Source of the DNA: an uncultured Christensenella sp. | Lineage (GTDB): Bacteria; Bacillota; Clostridia; Christensenellales; Borkfalkiaceae | DNA: 64,000 bases | NCBI GenBank assembly: GCA_910586065.1 | Contig: CAJUGI010000001.1 | Location: 124,001 to 188,000 of the forward strand | Reading direction: 5' to 3' | Shown: positions 45,636 through 54,501 of the stretch, piece after piece | How positions within the stretch are numbered: the first letter of the stretch is position 1 | How the letters are laid out: each line of letters opens with the position of its first letter | Made by a program: the position numbers and the translations under genes | The notes under the pieces: generated by a model | Databases searched by the model: none | What the model was told of the DNA's origin: nothing | Seen by the model: the letters and a program-made list of their open reading frames with translations, nothing else

Positions 45636-45673
45636 TTAAGAGTCAGTTGCTCTACCAACTGAGCTAAAGGTGC
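45598..45673 (-). tRNA. tRNA-Lys (CTT)
   Basis: Cloverleaf with anticodon loop CTCTTAA, D arm GCTCAGTTGGTAGAGC, T arm CAGGGTTCGAGTCCCTG and encoded CCA. The acceptor stem GCACCTT / AAGCTGC has one C-C mismatch (position 4-69). Last gene of the tRNA cluster and neighbour of the recombinase remnant. Confidence 0.85.
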
Positions 45674-45712
45674 ATTTATTTTATTACCGTATACGGTTTT
45701 TAAAATCAAAAG

Positions 45713-45788
45713 TGGTGGTCCATCCGGGATTCGAACCCGGGACACCTTGATTAAAAGTCAAGTGCTCTACCATCTGAGCTAATGGGCC
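45713..45788 (-). tRNA. tRNA-Lys (TTT)
   Basis: Anticodon loop CTTTTAA, T arm CCGGGTTCGAATCCCGG, encoded CCA. The acceptor stem GGCCCAT / ATGGACC has one C-A mismatch (position 3-70). Confidence 0.88.
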
Positions 45789-45858
45789 GTTGTCGGCTGA
45801 TAAGCAGTCAATATAAAAACTGTTTTGCCGTGCGTGGTGTTAACCTGCAAATTGGTTT

Positions 45859-45933
45859 TGGCTGGGGTGGCAGGATTCGAACCTACGAATGCGGGAATCA
45901 AAATCCCGTGCCTTACCGCTTGGCGACACCCCA
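45859..45933 (-). tRNA. tRNA-Gln (TTG)
   Basis: Anticodon loop TTTTGAT; acceptor stem TGGGGTG / CACCCCA is fully paired with the U1-A72 pair typical of tRNA-Gln; discriminator G and encoded CCA. Confidence 0.95.
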
Positions 45934-45962
45934 ATGTCAGGCGAAGCCGTTTGAAAAAATTT

Positions 45963-46039
45963 TGGGGCGGGCGACAAGTTTCGAACCTGCTACCTCCAGA
46001 GCCACAATCTGGCGCTCTCCCGATTGAGCTACGCCCGCC
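45963..46039 (-). tRNA. tRNA-His (GTG)
   Basis: Anticodon loop TTGTGGC; acceptor stem GCGGGCG / CGCCCGC with the extra G(-1) opposite C73 that identifies tRNA-His; encoded CCA. Confidence 0.95.
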
Positions 46040-46043
46040 GTAA

Positions 46044-46120
46044 TGGTGCGCCCGGAGAGACTCGAACCCCCGACACACGGCTTAGAAGGCCGTTGCTCTA
46101 TCCTGCTGAGCTACGGGCGC
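46044..46120 (-). tRNA. tRNA-Arg (TCT)
   Basis: Anticodon loop CTTCTAA; acceptor stem GCGCCCG / CGGGCGC; encoded CCA. The T stem contains two G-U pairs. Four bases separate it from tRNA-His. Confidence 0.93.
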
Positions 46121-46162
46121 GTAAGCATTTTTTTTGTTGCGCGCTTTAACCTTAAAAAGCGT

Positions 46163-46236
46163 TGGAGCGGGTGATGGGAATCGGACCCACGCAACCAGCT
46201 TGGAAGGCTAGTGTTCTACCATTGAACTACACCCGC
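46163..46236 (-). tRNA. tRNA-Gly (TCC)
   Basis: Anticodon loop CTTCCAA; acceptor stem GCGGGTG / CACCCGC; discriminator T and encoded CCA. First gene of the six-tRNA cluster in transcription order. Confidence 0.95.
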
Positions 46237-46369
46237 ATAAGTATACGCGAGCGCTATGCTCCCGCAACGACTCAATGCTAAAAAATTATAACAAAACAAT
46301 TTTTTGCTGTCAACTTGTTTTAGTCGGTTTTTAAAACAAATTAAAAATAAAATAGCGGCGGGAAATAAT

Positions 46370-46401
46370 GCGGCGCGGAACTTTTTAAAGTTCCGCGCCG
46401 C
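46370..46401. terminator. Long hairpin after the secreted-protein gene
   Basis: Fifteen-base inverted repeats GCGGCGCGGAACTTT / AAAGTTCCGCGCCGC separated by two bases. It lies between the minus-strand secreted-protein gene and the tRNA cluster. A clear U-run is missing, so the call rests on the stem and position. Confidence 0.6.
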
Positions 46402-46414
46402 ATATTAAATTAAG

Positions 46415-47827
46415 TTAACCGTTTTGAGGGGGAAGAGAGGAATCGTTATTTTTGCTGCCCTTTTTCTTTTTGTCCTTTTGCTTTGACGAGGTGGCAACGT
46501 AAGTTAAATATCCCAACGCAATCAGAATAAGCGCAATCACCGCGATTATAAGCACAACCGTTTTGGCGGGGCTTTCTTCGGAATAACCGGGGTCGGTAGT
46601 GGCGGGGGGGTCGTTTTCGACGGGTGCGTTATATGCGGAAAGATATCCGTACGGCACAAAGCCCTTAACCGTTCCGTCGTTTTCGGACGAGTATTCTATT
46701 ACGTATAGATTCAAATGTTCAACTTTGCCCAATACTTTCACTTGTGCGTTTTTAGGCATATCGTATAGTTTTGTGCCCGTGCATACAAACGGCGACGAAT
46801 ACGCGCAGGCTTTGTCAATCGCAACGCGCATCGAAGTGTTTTCGGGAACCTGTGAAAACGCGCGTTCAAACGGTTCGCCCGCATTCGCCTTATTCATTAT
46901 ATAACATACGCCGTCCGCCGAGACCACGTAAGTGTCGCCGGAAACGGCTAAAAGCATAGCTTCTTTACCTTCTGCCGGACCGTCCGCCGCACCTATTTTA
47001 AAAGTTTTTACTGCGGGGAGAAAGACGTCGTCCGGATTATCCGAAATCAGGTTCAGGTCGATTTCCGTCACATAAGCGTTTTCTCCGCCGTTTAGCGCAA
47101 CATAGTGCAGGCTGTCCTTGTTAAGCGTTTTAAGGCTTTGAACGGTATCTCCGAAACGCACGTTTTTAACGGACGATAAATCCGTATAAGAAATTTTTAC
47201 GCCGGCATCTTCTGCGTCAAAACCGTTGAACTTAAAGAATTTTCCATCTTTTAAGGAATAAACGCTTTCGCCGTATTTTTTAACGTTTGAAAAACCTTCG
47301 AGTTTTTTCGGCGCCGAGCCGTCGGCTTTATTAATTACGTAATTGTCGCCGTGCGCGTCCTTATAATAATTGAAATTGCCCGCGTAAACGCCTTCAAGGT
47401 CCAACTCGCGGAAATTATGTTCGGCGGGTTTGTTTTCTTTTAATGTAAACACTGCGCCGCTGCCGTTTTTATAAAAGAATTCGCCGGTTTCGTCGCAGTC
47501 GAGAGAAGTTACTTTAGAGTCGGTTTTATAATCCGTCCTTTCCTTACCGTTAAGAATTACCGAAACGGTATTGCCCTCGGAAAACGCAAAAACTTCGCCG
47601 TTTACGGCAAAGTCGGAAATATTTTCAAAGCCTTCGCTTACATATTTTACAAATTCCGCAGGGTAATCCGTTAAAGAAGAGACGTCCGCAATCAAAGCCG
47701 TTTCTTCTGCAAAAGCGTTAAAGCTGTTTTTGCCGCCGGCGTTGACTGCCGCAACGGCTCCGCTCAAAACGGCGAGTACACAGCAAAATGAAATTGTAAC
47801 TTTTTTTAACCTGTTCACGAAAGACAT
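46415..47827 (-). CDS. Secreted protein with SH3-like end and C-terminal membrane anchor
   Basis: 470 residues. A signal peptide (VTISFCCVLAVLSGAVAAVNA) is followed by a repetitive beta-rich region with WD/propeller-like blocks (VFAFSEGNTVSVIL, FYKNGSGAVFTLKE, VYSLKDGKFFKFNG). Residues about 340-405 (MRVAIDKACAYSSPF ... KVLGKVEHLNLYVIEY) look like a bacterial SH3 domain. Near the end is a transmembrane helix (VVLIIAVIALILIALGYLTY) and a Lys-rich cytoplasmic tail. Topology: outside with a C-terminal anchor. It shares architecture with the 48434-49105 protein. Function unknown. ATG with GGAGTGAT upstream. Confidence 0.75.
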   Translation of the reverse strand: MSFVNRLKKVTISFCCVLAVLSGAVAAVNAGGKNSFNAFAEETALIADVSSLTDYPAEFVKYVSEGFENISDFAVNGEVFAFSEGNTVSVILNGKERTDYKTDSKVTSLDCDETGEFFYKNGSGAVFTLKENKPAEHNFRELDLEGVYAGNFNYYKDAHGDNYVINKADGSAPKKLEGFSNVKKYGESVYSLKDGKFFKFNGFDAEDAGVKISYTDLSSVKNVRFGDTVQSLKTLNKDSLHYVALNGGENAYVTEIDLNLISDNPDDVFLPAVKTFKIGAADGPAEGKEAMLLAVSGDTYVVSADGVCYIMNKANAGEPFERAFSQVPENTSMRVAIDKACAYSSPFVCTGTKLYDMPKNAQVKVLGKVEHLNLYVIEYSSENDGTVKGFVPYGYLSAYNAPVENDPPATTDPGYSEESPAKTVVLIIAVIALILIALGYLTYVATSSKQKDKKKKGSKNNDSSLPPQNG

Positions 47828-48042
47828 TATATCACTCCTTTAAATTAAAGTAAACAATTTTTTTGCCGATTATAAAAGGGGATAAACAGCAAAAATTCGG
47901 TAAAAATCAAAACGACCGCATTAAAATTAATAAAAAAATAATAATTAATTTTTTAAATACGCCGTTTTTGTCAGGTATGCCGTTTATAATAAAAATAAAA
48001 ACAAATGTTTATTTTTGTGAACGGCGGTTTAAAGATAAAGAG

Positions 48043-48432
48043 ATGAAATTGAAGAGAGTTTTGAAATTTTATTTTTCTGCGGAAAAACTCAACAGGGCGC
48101 TTGACGATATAATTACGCGCAACGCGCTTGCGTCGGCGGATTTTACCGTTTCGGCGGAATACTGCGCCGAAAGAATTTGCAAGGTGATAGAAATCAAAAA
48201 AAGTTTATCCGCGCTTTACGGCTATATCGACGGCGTAATGTGCGGATTTAAAGACGGTGAAAAAAAAGCGTTGGGATATTATGCAAGCCTTAAAACCGGC
48301 ATACTTGCGCTTCCCGACGACGCCCGCCGTGAAATTAAAAGGGTTTTAAGCAAATTTTCGCGCAGGAGCGGCGGGATTTTGAGATTCGGAGACGGCTTGT
48401 GTGCAGTGAACGCATATTACGCGCTTATGTAA
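48043..48432 (+). CDS. Small uncharacterised helical protein
   Basis: 129 residues from ATG 48043; the frame is open further upstream but that part is AT-rich, Lys/Ile-rich and unlike coding sequence here, and the ribosome binding site (AAAGA) is weak. The protein (LKRVLKFYFSAEKLNRALDD ... AERICKVIEIKKSLSALYGY) has no recognised domain. It is convergent with the next gene, with one base between the stops. Confidence 0.55.
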   Translation: MKLKRVLKFYFSAEKLNRALDDIITRNALASADFTVSAEYCAERICKVIEIKKSLSALYGYIDGVMCGFKDGEKKALGYYASLKTGILALPDDARREIKRVLSKFSRRSGGILRFGDGLCAVNAYYALM

Positions 48433-48433
48433 A

Positions 48434-49105
48434 TTATTGTTTACCGGAAGGTCTGGACTTTCTTGTGGCAAAGTAAAGGGCGCCGACTGATATTGTGGCG
48501 ACAAGCACTATCACCAGAGCAACAATCAGTTTGGTATCGGGTCCATTATTTTCGGACGGGGTGAAAGTTGGCGCTGATGGCAGTTCGTTAAATTCGTAAT
48601 CGCCTATCTGCCAGTCTATGTAACCGAATTTATCTCCGCAAAGGACGTAGGAATATATGTCGCCGCCCGCTTCATACGCTCCGTAATATGCTGCGGTTAA
48701 CTCGATGTCTCCCAGCGAAGGTAAAAACGACGACGGCGAGTCCGTGTGGTAAATAACGGTTACCGTTCTTTGCAGATAAAGTTTTTTTAACGGAGTTTTC
48801 GTTCTGGTCACTTCACCTTCGCGGCACCAACCGTAAACTGCGCGGTAAATTCCCGAATCCTCGGCATACTTCACGCGGTACCAGCCGTCTTCTTCCGCAA
48901 GTATTTCAACGCAGTACGTCTGCGGAATGATGAACATTTTTTTTGATTCGTCTTTTGCACTGTAAAGATATACGCGGCTGTTTAAATCCGTGTATGCGTA
49001 ATCGGCGCCCTGCGTGCTTTCTTCCGCAAAGACGGGAACCGCCGTGCTGGCTAACGATATTAAAATTGCGAGAACAAGAAAAATTACCGCCTTATATACC
49101 TTCAT
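48434..49105 (-). CDS. Secreted SH3-domain protein with C-terminal membrane anchor
   Basis: 223 residues: signal peptide (AVIFLVLAILISLASTAVPVFA), SH3b-like region about 35-110 (SRVYLYSAKDESKKMFIIPQ ... EEDGWYRVKYAEDSGIY ... GWCREGEV), a second beta domain, a Pro/Ser linker and a transmembrane helix (LIVALVIVLVATISVGALYF) with a short basic tail. Same architecture as the 46415-47827 protein, so they may be functional relatives. Divergent from the phage head module. Confidence 0.75.
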   Translation of the reverse strand: MKVYKAVIFLVLAILISLASTAVPVFAEESTQGADYAYTDLNSRVYLYSAKDESKKMFIIPQTYCVEILAEEDGWYRVKYAEDSGIYRAVYGWCREGEVTRTKTPLKKLYLQRTVTVIYHTDSPSSFLPSLGDIELTAAYYGAYEAGGDIYSYVLCGDKFGYIDWQIGDYEFNELPSAPTFTPSENNGPDTKLIVALVIVLVATISVGALYFATRKSRPSGKQ

Positions 49106-49169
49106 ATTTGCACATTATATACCCGTGCAAACCGAAAAAGAGGGGGGATTTTGTCAAAAAATATCTTTT

Positions 49170-50600
49170 ATGGAAAAGAATGAAATTATTGAACGGCTTG
49201 CAAAAATCGAAGCCGAACTTAAAAGACGAAAGAACGCCGATTTGCTTTCTGCATATAACAGCGGAAAAAAAATACATAAAAAACAAATGGCGTTTCACAA
49301 GTGCAAAAAGCGCAACCGCTGGGTTTTCGGCGGCAACCGCTCGGGGAAAACCGAGTGCGGAGCCGTTGAATGCCTGTGGATTTTAAGGGGCGTTCACCCG
49401 TACCGGAAAGCGCGGCAAAACGTTTTCGGTTGGGCGGTTTCTTTATCCCAGCAGGTTCAGCGCGACGTGGCGCAGGCGAAAATTTTAAAGTATCTTCCCA
49501 AAAGCTGGATTGCGGATATAGTTATGATTTCCGGCAAAAAGGACAGCCCGGAAAGCGGAGTAATAGACCTTATAAAGATAAAAAACGTTTTGGGCGGGAT
49601 TTCGACTCTGGGTTTTAAAAGTTGCGACCAGGGACGCGAAAAATTTCAGGGGAGTTCTTTAGACTTTGTGTGGTTCGACGAGGAGCCCCCGCGCGAAATT
49701 TACGAAGAGTGTCTTTTGCGTGTAATGGACAGGCGGGGGGATATTTTCGGCACAATGACGCCGCTGAAAGGACGGACGTTTATTTATGACGAAATATATT
49801 TAAACCGTAAAAACAATCCCGAAGTCTGGTGTGAATTTATGGCTTGGGAAGATAATCCGTATCTTTCGAAAAAGGAAATAAAATACCTTGAAAACTGTTT
49901 GGACGGCAGCGTGCTCGATTCAAGAAAGTTCGGAAAATTTTCGCAAGGTTCGGGGCTTGTTTATCCGGAGTTCGACGAAAGCGTTCATGTAATCGAGCCG
50001 TTTGCGGTTCCGCATGAATGGCAGGACGTAATTTCCATCGACCCCGGCTTAAACAATCCGTTGTCGGCGCATTGGTACTGCGTGGACTGGGACGGGAATA
50101 TTTACGTTGTAGCCGAGCATTTTGCGGCGGGGAAGGACGTGGATTTCCATGCGGCGGCAATAAGGAGCATAAGCTCGAAACTGGGTTGGAAGACTGACGG
50201 AAAGGGGAGGGTGTCCGCGCTGATAGACAGCGCGGCGGGACAACGCACTCTGGCTTGCCAGAAGAGCGTTGCGGAACTGTTTTCCGAGCGCGGAATACTT
50301 GTGAACGCAAAGGTGAATAAGGACGTTTTTGCGGGGATATCGCGCGTAAAATCATTTTTAAAACGGAATAACGGCGAGGGGAATTTGTATATTTTTTCAA
50401 ACTGCACAAATATGATTGCCGAGTTTAAAGGCTATTTCTGGGCGGACGGAGATTCGCCGGTAAAGCGCGACGACCACTGTATGGACGAGCTGAGATACTT
50501 TGTAATGACCCGCCCTCAACCGCCCGAAAAAGAAAACACATCCCCTGTTTTAACCGATAAAATGAAGAGGATAAGGCGGCTTAAAAGAAGAACTAATTAA
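49170..50600 (+). CDS. Phage terminase large subunit
   Basis: DNA-packaging motor. Walker A WVFGGNRSGKTE lies near residue 52-63, Walker B LDFVWFDEEPP near 170, coupling motif GTMTPLKG near 190; the nuclease domain has SIDPGLNNPLSAHW, ALIDSAAG and a DDHCMDELRYF end. These match the terminase-6/P22-like type. About 476 residues is normal length. ATG 49170 is the first plausible start; a strong AGGGGGG at 49142-49147 is 22 bases away and serves better a short out-of-frame TTG frame, so translation may involve a leader peptide. Begins the phage head module. Confidence 0.92.
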   Translation: MEKNEIIERLAKIEAELKRRKNADLLSAYNSGKKIHKKQMAFHKCKKRNRWVFGGNRSGKTECGAVECLWILRGVHPYRKARQNVFGWAVSLSQQVQRDVAQAKILKYLPKSWIADIVMISGKKDSPESGVIDLIKIKNVLGGISTLGFKSCDQGREKFQGSSLDFVWFDEEPPREIYEECLLRVMDRRGDIFGTMTPLKGRTFIYDEIYLNRKNNPEVWCEFMAWEDNPYLSKKEIKYLENCLDGSVLDSRKFGKFSQGSGLVYPEFDESVHVIEPFAVPHEWQDVISIDPGLNNPLSAHWYCVDWDGNIYVVAEHFAAGKDVDFHAAAIRSISSKLGWKTDGKGRVSALIDSAAGQRTLACQKSVAELFSERGILVNAKVNKDVFAGISRVKSFLKRNNGEGNLYIFSNCTNMIAEFKGYFWADGDSPVKRDDHCMDELRYFVMTRPQPPEKENTSPVLTDKMKRIRRLKRRTN

Positions 50601-50656
50601 ACTGAAACTTAAATTGCCCCCGCAATATGCGGGAGTTTATGAAAAAAGGTGTGGTA

Positions 50657-50905
50657 ATGACTGATGAAAGAATCAAAAACGCGCTTTACGGCTGCGCGAC
50701 GGGATTGTCAACCGAAGAAACGGTTAAGGAATATTCCGTTGAAGACGGTGAAATGAAGCTGGTAAAAATGAAAGTGACTAAGCGGGATATCCCGCCGGAT
50801 ATAAAGGCGGTTAGGATGATTCTTGACGAAACCGCCGACGAGCTTTCGGACGAAGAGCTGGAAGCGGAAAAACAAAGACTGATAAAGATTTTAAAGGAGA
50901 TGTAA
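50657..50905 (+). CDS. Small terminase-subunit-like phage protein
   Basis: 82 residues from ATG 50657 (GGTGTGG upstream). DERIKNALYGCATG and TKRDIPPDIKAVRMILDE resemble short phage proteins that precede portals and are sometimes annotated as terminase small subunit, but the DNA-binding N-terminal domain is absent or very short. Its stop is one base before the portal start. Call is tentative. Confidence 0.6.
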   Translation: MTDERIKNALYGCATGLSTEETVKEYSVEDGEMKLVKMKVTKRDIPPDIKAVRMILDETADELSDEELEAEKQRLIKILKEM

Positions 50906-50906
50906 A

Positions 50907-52775
50907 TTGAGCGATTTAAAAAACGAAAAAACGCCGGAAGAGTTGCTTGCGGCGGAAGTTGAACAGGACTTTATCCGCCGCCGCAACGAACGAAAACAGT
51001 TGGAACGCGGTTGGCAGATTAATATGAATTTCGTATGCGGAAACCAATATTGCGATTTGGATTCTTCGGGTGAACTCTGCGAAGAAGACAAACGGTATTT
51101 CTGGCAGAGCCGCCGGGTGTTCAACCATATTGCGCCGGCAATGGATATCAGACTTTCCAAGTTGTCGCGCATACGCCCCTCGCTAGTTGTGCGGGCTGCG
51201 TCCGAAGATGAAAGCGACAGGTTTTCGGCTTCCCTTGCGTCGGCGCTTTTGTCCGCCGCACAGGAAGATTTGGACATTGACGGCGTAATTTCGTCGGCTA
51301 CATTGTGGTCGGAAATATGCGGAACCGCGTTTTACAAAGTTATGTGGAACGCCGAAGGCGGCAAGGCTGTGGGAGTAAGCGCGGACGGAAAAAAACTCCG
51401 TGAAGGCGGGGTAACCGTTGCGGCGGTTTCGCCGTTCGAAATTTATCCGCTTTCGCTTTCCGTTGAACATCTTTGCGACCAGCCCAGTATAATCCATGCA
51501 AAGGCGCTGCCCGTTGAAGAAATTTACGCGCTCTACGGAGTTAAACTCGCGGGGCGGGACGTCGATGAATTTTCGCTTGCGCCGTTTACGGGTAACGGCG
51601 GCAAAACCACGGCGGTAAAGCACGGTTATGAAATTGTAATTGAGAGATACGAACGCCCAGACGCCGAAAGATTAAACGGCAGACTTACTGTCGCCGCCGG
51701 CGGAAAACTTTTGTACGACGGCGAACTGCCGTATGTCAACGGCACGGACGGGGACAGGGAATATCCATTTGTAAAACAAACTTCTATTCCGCTTGCGGGC
51801 AGCTTTTTCGGAGCGAGCGTTGTTGAAAGATTGATTCCTTTGCAACGCGCATATAACGCGGTTAAGAACAGAAAGCACGAGTTTATGAACCGCCTTGCTT
51901 TGGGCGTTGCGGCTGTAGAGGACGGTTCGGTGGACGTTGACGAGCTTGCCGAGGACGGACTGGAACCGGGGAAAATTATAGTTTACCGTCAAGGCTCGAA
52001 TCCTCCCGAAATTCTTGACGCCGGCGGCGTGCCCGAAGAGTTCGCAAAAGAAGAAACAAATCTTTTGGCGGAATTTATGCAGATTTCCGGCGCGAGCGAC
52101 TTGAAAGATAGTTACAGCGGACTTTCGGGCATAACTTCGGCAACCGGATTACAGCTTTTAATCGAACAGGACGACAGGCGGCTCGACGTTACTTACGCTT
52201 CGATAAAACGCGCCGTCAAACAGATAGGGCGGTATATATTGAGGCTTTACAGGCAGTTTGCAACCGATTTGAGGCTTTTGAGATATGCCGGCAAGAACAA
52301 CGTTTTGAGCCTTTATTATTTTAAAGGCAGTGATATTTCTTCGGACGACGTGGTGCTTGAAGCCGAAAGCGAAGTGAACACGACGCCCGCGCAAAAGCGC
52401 AACACAATTTATGAAATACTGGATAAAGGACTGTTTACCGATGATAACGGCAAACTTTCCGTTTCGGCGAAGAACAGGCTTTTGGAGCTTTTGGGTTATG
52501 CGTCTTTGGCGGGCGAAAGAGATTTGGGGGAGCTAAACCGCGCCAGAGCCGGAGAAGAGAACCTGAAAATGCGTACGGGCACGGTTGAAGTAAAAGAGTA
52601 CGACGACCATGTGACGCACGTAACCGAACACACTGCGTTTCTTTTGTCGGAGGAGCTTGACGGGGAAACCGAAAAGCGCATATGCGCGCATATTGCCTGT
52701 CATAAACAAAGGATACGTGACGGGCAAACTGATAAAAACGACAATAATAAAGACGAAAACACGGAGGTAAGATAA
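50907..52775 (+). CDS. Phage portal protein (P22-like)
   Basis: A 622-residue protein forming the ring through which DNA enters the capsid. Recognisable strings: GWQINMNFVCGNQY, RRVFNHIAPAMDIRLSKLSR near 70-90, VSPFEIYP, and PLAGSFFGASVVERLIPLQR with following NAVKNRKHEF, as in podovirus-type portals. TTG start at 50907 with AGGAGA at 8 bases. The stop overlaps the scaffold-like ATG by one base (TAATG). Length and motifs look intact. Confidence 0.87.
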   Translation: MSDLKNEKTPEELLAAEVEQDFIRRRNERKQLERGWQINMNFVCGNQYCDLDSSGELCEEDKRYFWQSRRVFNHIAPAMDIRLSKLSRIRPSLVVRAASEDESDRFSASLASALLSAAQEDLDIDGVISSATLWSEICGTAFYKVMWNAEGGKAVGVSADGKKLREGGVTVAAVSPFEIYPLSLSVEHLCDQPSIIHAKALPVEEIYALYGVKLAGRDVDEFSLAPFTGNGGKTTAVKHGYEIVIERYERPDAERLNGRLTVAAGGKLLYDGELPYVNGTDGDREYPFVKQTSIPLAGSFFGASVVERLIPLQRAYNAVKNRKHEFMNRLALGVAAVEDGSVDVDELAEDGLEPGKIIVYRQGSNPPEILDAGGVPEEFAKEETNLLAEFMQISGASDLKDSYSGLSGITSATGLQLLIEQDDRRLDVTYASIKRAVKQIGRYILRLYRQFATDLRLLRYAGKNNVLSLYYFKGSDISSDDVVLEAESEVNTTPAQKRNTIYEILDKGLFTDDNGKLSVSAKNRLLELLGYASLAGERDLGELNRARAGEENLKMRTGTVEVKEYDDHVTHVTEHTAFLLSEELDGETEKRICAHIACHKQRIRDGQTDKNDNNKDENTEVR

Positions 52776-53209
52776 TGGATAACGTACACGAATCGGAAAA
52801 ATTGACGGCGACGGCGGAGACCGCGGAAGCGGAAAATGTTACGGATACCGCGTCAGCGCTCGGCAAGTTCAAAAGTGTGGACGCCCTTTTGTCGGCGTAC
52901 AGAAGTTTAGAGGCCGAATTCACCCGACGCAGTCAGCGGCTGAAAGAACTCGAAGAGGGGAGCAAGGCGCATGAAGTGCCGCAAACGGCGGCGCCCTCCC
53001 GCGAAGAACCGGCAGACGAGGAGCTTTTAAAAGCGGCGCTTTCATCCGAAAGCGTTCGAAAAGCGGTTTTGGAAGACTATCTTAAAACTGTTGCCGCAAA
53101 TAAGAGCGTACCTTTGATTTCGACTGGCGTTTTAACGCCGGCGCCGCGTTCCGCGCCCACAACCGTTAAAGAGGCGGGTGCGCTTGCGCAGCGTTTTTTA
53201 AAGAGTTAA
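52775..53209 (+). CDS. Phage scaffolding-like protein
   Basis: 144 residues, Ala/Glu-rich, with a helical middle (VDALLSAYRSLEAEFTRRSQ) and a disordered acidic N terminus. Position between portal and major capsid gene and the YRSLEAEFTRRSQ helix suit a scaffold. GGAGGT precedes the ATG. No sequence family is certain. Confidence 0.65.
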   Translation: MDNVHESEKLTATAETAEAENVTDTASALGKFKSVDALLSAYRSLEAEFTRRSQRLKELEEGSKAHEVPQTAAPSREEPADEELLKAALSSESVRKAVLEDYLKTVAANKSVPLISTGVLTPAPRSAPTTVKEAGALAQRFLKS

Positions 53210-53276
53210 ACGTCTTTAATTCCCGCATATTACGGGGGTAAACAAAAAAATTACAAAAATTTAAGGAGAAAATTAA

Positions 53277-54428
53277 TTGATAACCATTGAAAATGCCGAT
53301 AAGGCGTTAAAAGATTATTATCTGGGCGCCGTAACGGCGCAACTCAACGACAATATTTCACCATTCTTTTCGGCAATAGAAAAGACCGCCGGTCACGTTT
53401 ACGGCAAGGACGTAAGTTTGTCCGTCGTACGCGGCAATTGCGGAAGCATAGTGGCGGGCGATGAAGACGGCGCTCTTCCCGACCCTTATAAAAACAGATA
53501 TCTTCAAATAACGGTGCCTTTGAAAAACCTTTACGGCACGATAGAGGTGAGCGACAAAGCGCTTAAAGCCTCGCGCGAGGCTTCCGGAGCCTTCGTCAAT
53601 CTTGTAAATGCGGAAATGGACGGGCTTATAGCAAGCGCAAGACAGAATTTCAGCCGTATGCTCTTCGGCGACGGTACTGGCAAGCTGTGTAAAATCGTGT
53701 CCGGAGTAAGCGATTCGGTTTATAAAGTGGACGGCGCAAAGGAATACTTTGCAGGAATGCGCGTTACCGTTCCCGCGGCAAGCGGCGTATTGGGCGATTC
53801 GCTCGACTTATACATAACGGCTGTGGACAAGGCGAAGTCGGAAATTACCTTCAACCGCGACGTGCTCGACTCTATCACGGGCGAAACGGTTTACGTTTAC
53901 GGTTCTAAGGACAACGAGCTTTGCGGGCTTGGCGCTATCTTCGATTCGCCCTCGCTTTACGGTTATAAAAAATCGGACGAGCCGTATTTTGCCCCTTATA
54001 AGGCGGACGCGGGCGGAGCGATTACCGAAGAGAAACTTACCGACGTCCTGGATTATATGGAAGAGAATTTCAACAGCCGCATAAATATGATAATCTGTTC
54101 TTACAAGACGAGGAAAAAAATTGCGGCGCTCATTGCCGAAAACCGCCGCGTAGTTAACTCAACCGACGCGCACACGGGTTTTGGAGTCGTTACAGTGAAC
54201 GACGTGCCCGTCTATGCGGACAAGTACTGCCCAGACGACAGAGTGCTTTTTTTGAACACCGAAGATTTTTCGTTGAATCAGCTCTGCGACTGGGAGTGGT
54301 TAGAGGACGAAAGCGGAAAAATTTTAAAGCAGGTTCACGGCAAGGCCGCATACGGCGCAACGCTTGTAAAATACGCCGAGCTCATTTGCAAAAAACCCTG
54401 CGGTCAGGCGATGCTGGGAAATATTTAA
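53277..54428 (+). CDS. Phage major capsid protein (HK97-fold, P22/T7-like type)
   Basis: 383 residues. The N terminus ALKDYYLGAVTAQLNDNISP is typical of the group; internal strings PLKNLYGTIEVSDKALKASR and TEEKLTDVLDYMEENFNSRI and IICSYKTRKKIAALI correspond to the P domain and spine helix of HK97-type capsids. TTG start at 53277 with AAGGAG at 8-9 bases. A short hairpin CCCG / CGGG precedes it in the 67-base gap. The reading frame is undamaged. Confidence 0.87.
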   Translation: MITIENADKALKDYYLGAVTAQLNDNISPFFSAIEKTAGHVYGKDVSLSVVRGNCGSIVAGDEDGALPDPYKNRYLQITVPLKNLYGTIEVSDKALKASREASGAFVNLVNAEMDGLIASARQNFSRMLFGDGTGKLCKIVSGVSDSVYKVDGAKEYFAGMRVTVPAASGVLGDSLDLYITAVDKAKSEITFNRDVLDSITGETVYVYGSKDNELCGLGAIFDSPSLYGYKKSDEPYFAPYKADAGGAITEEKLTDVLDYMEENFNSRINMIICSYKTRKKIAALIAENRRVVNSTDAHTGFGVVTVNDVPVYADKYCPDDRVLFLNTEDFSLNQLCDWEWLEDESGKILKQVHGKAAYGATLVKYAELICKKPCGQAMLGNI

Positions 54429-54501
54429 CCCTGCGCGCAGAAAATACCGCCCCGCACTCCCTCTTTTTAAGGGGGAGTAAAAGGGACGGAAGGGGGTGAA
54501 T

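Noticed and set aside
45779..46078. Overlapping ORFs through the tRNA cluster on both strands
   Set aside because: They are translations of tRNA genes and spacers; the typical string VAGFEPTNAGI comes from tRNA-Gln sequence.
47863..48042. N-terminal extension of the small protein at 48043
   Set aside because: The segment is AT-rich and Lys/Ile/Asn-rich, unlike coding sequence here, and looks like promoter DNA.
49014..49169. Upstream extension of the terminase gene to 49014
   Set aside because: The region overlaps the start of the divergent secreted-protein gene and is not conserved-looking; ATG 49170 begins the recognisable protein.
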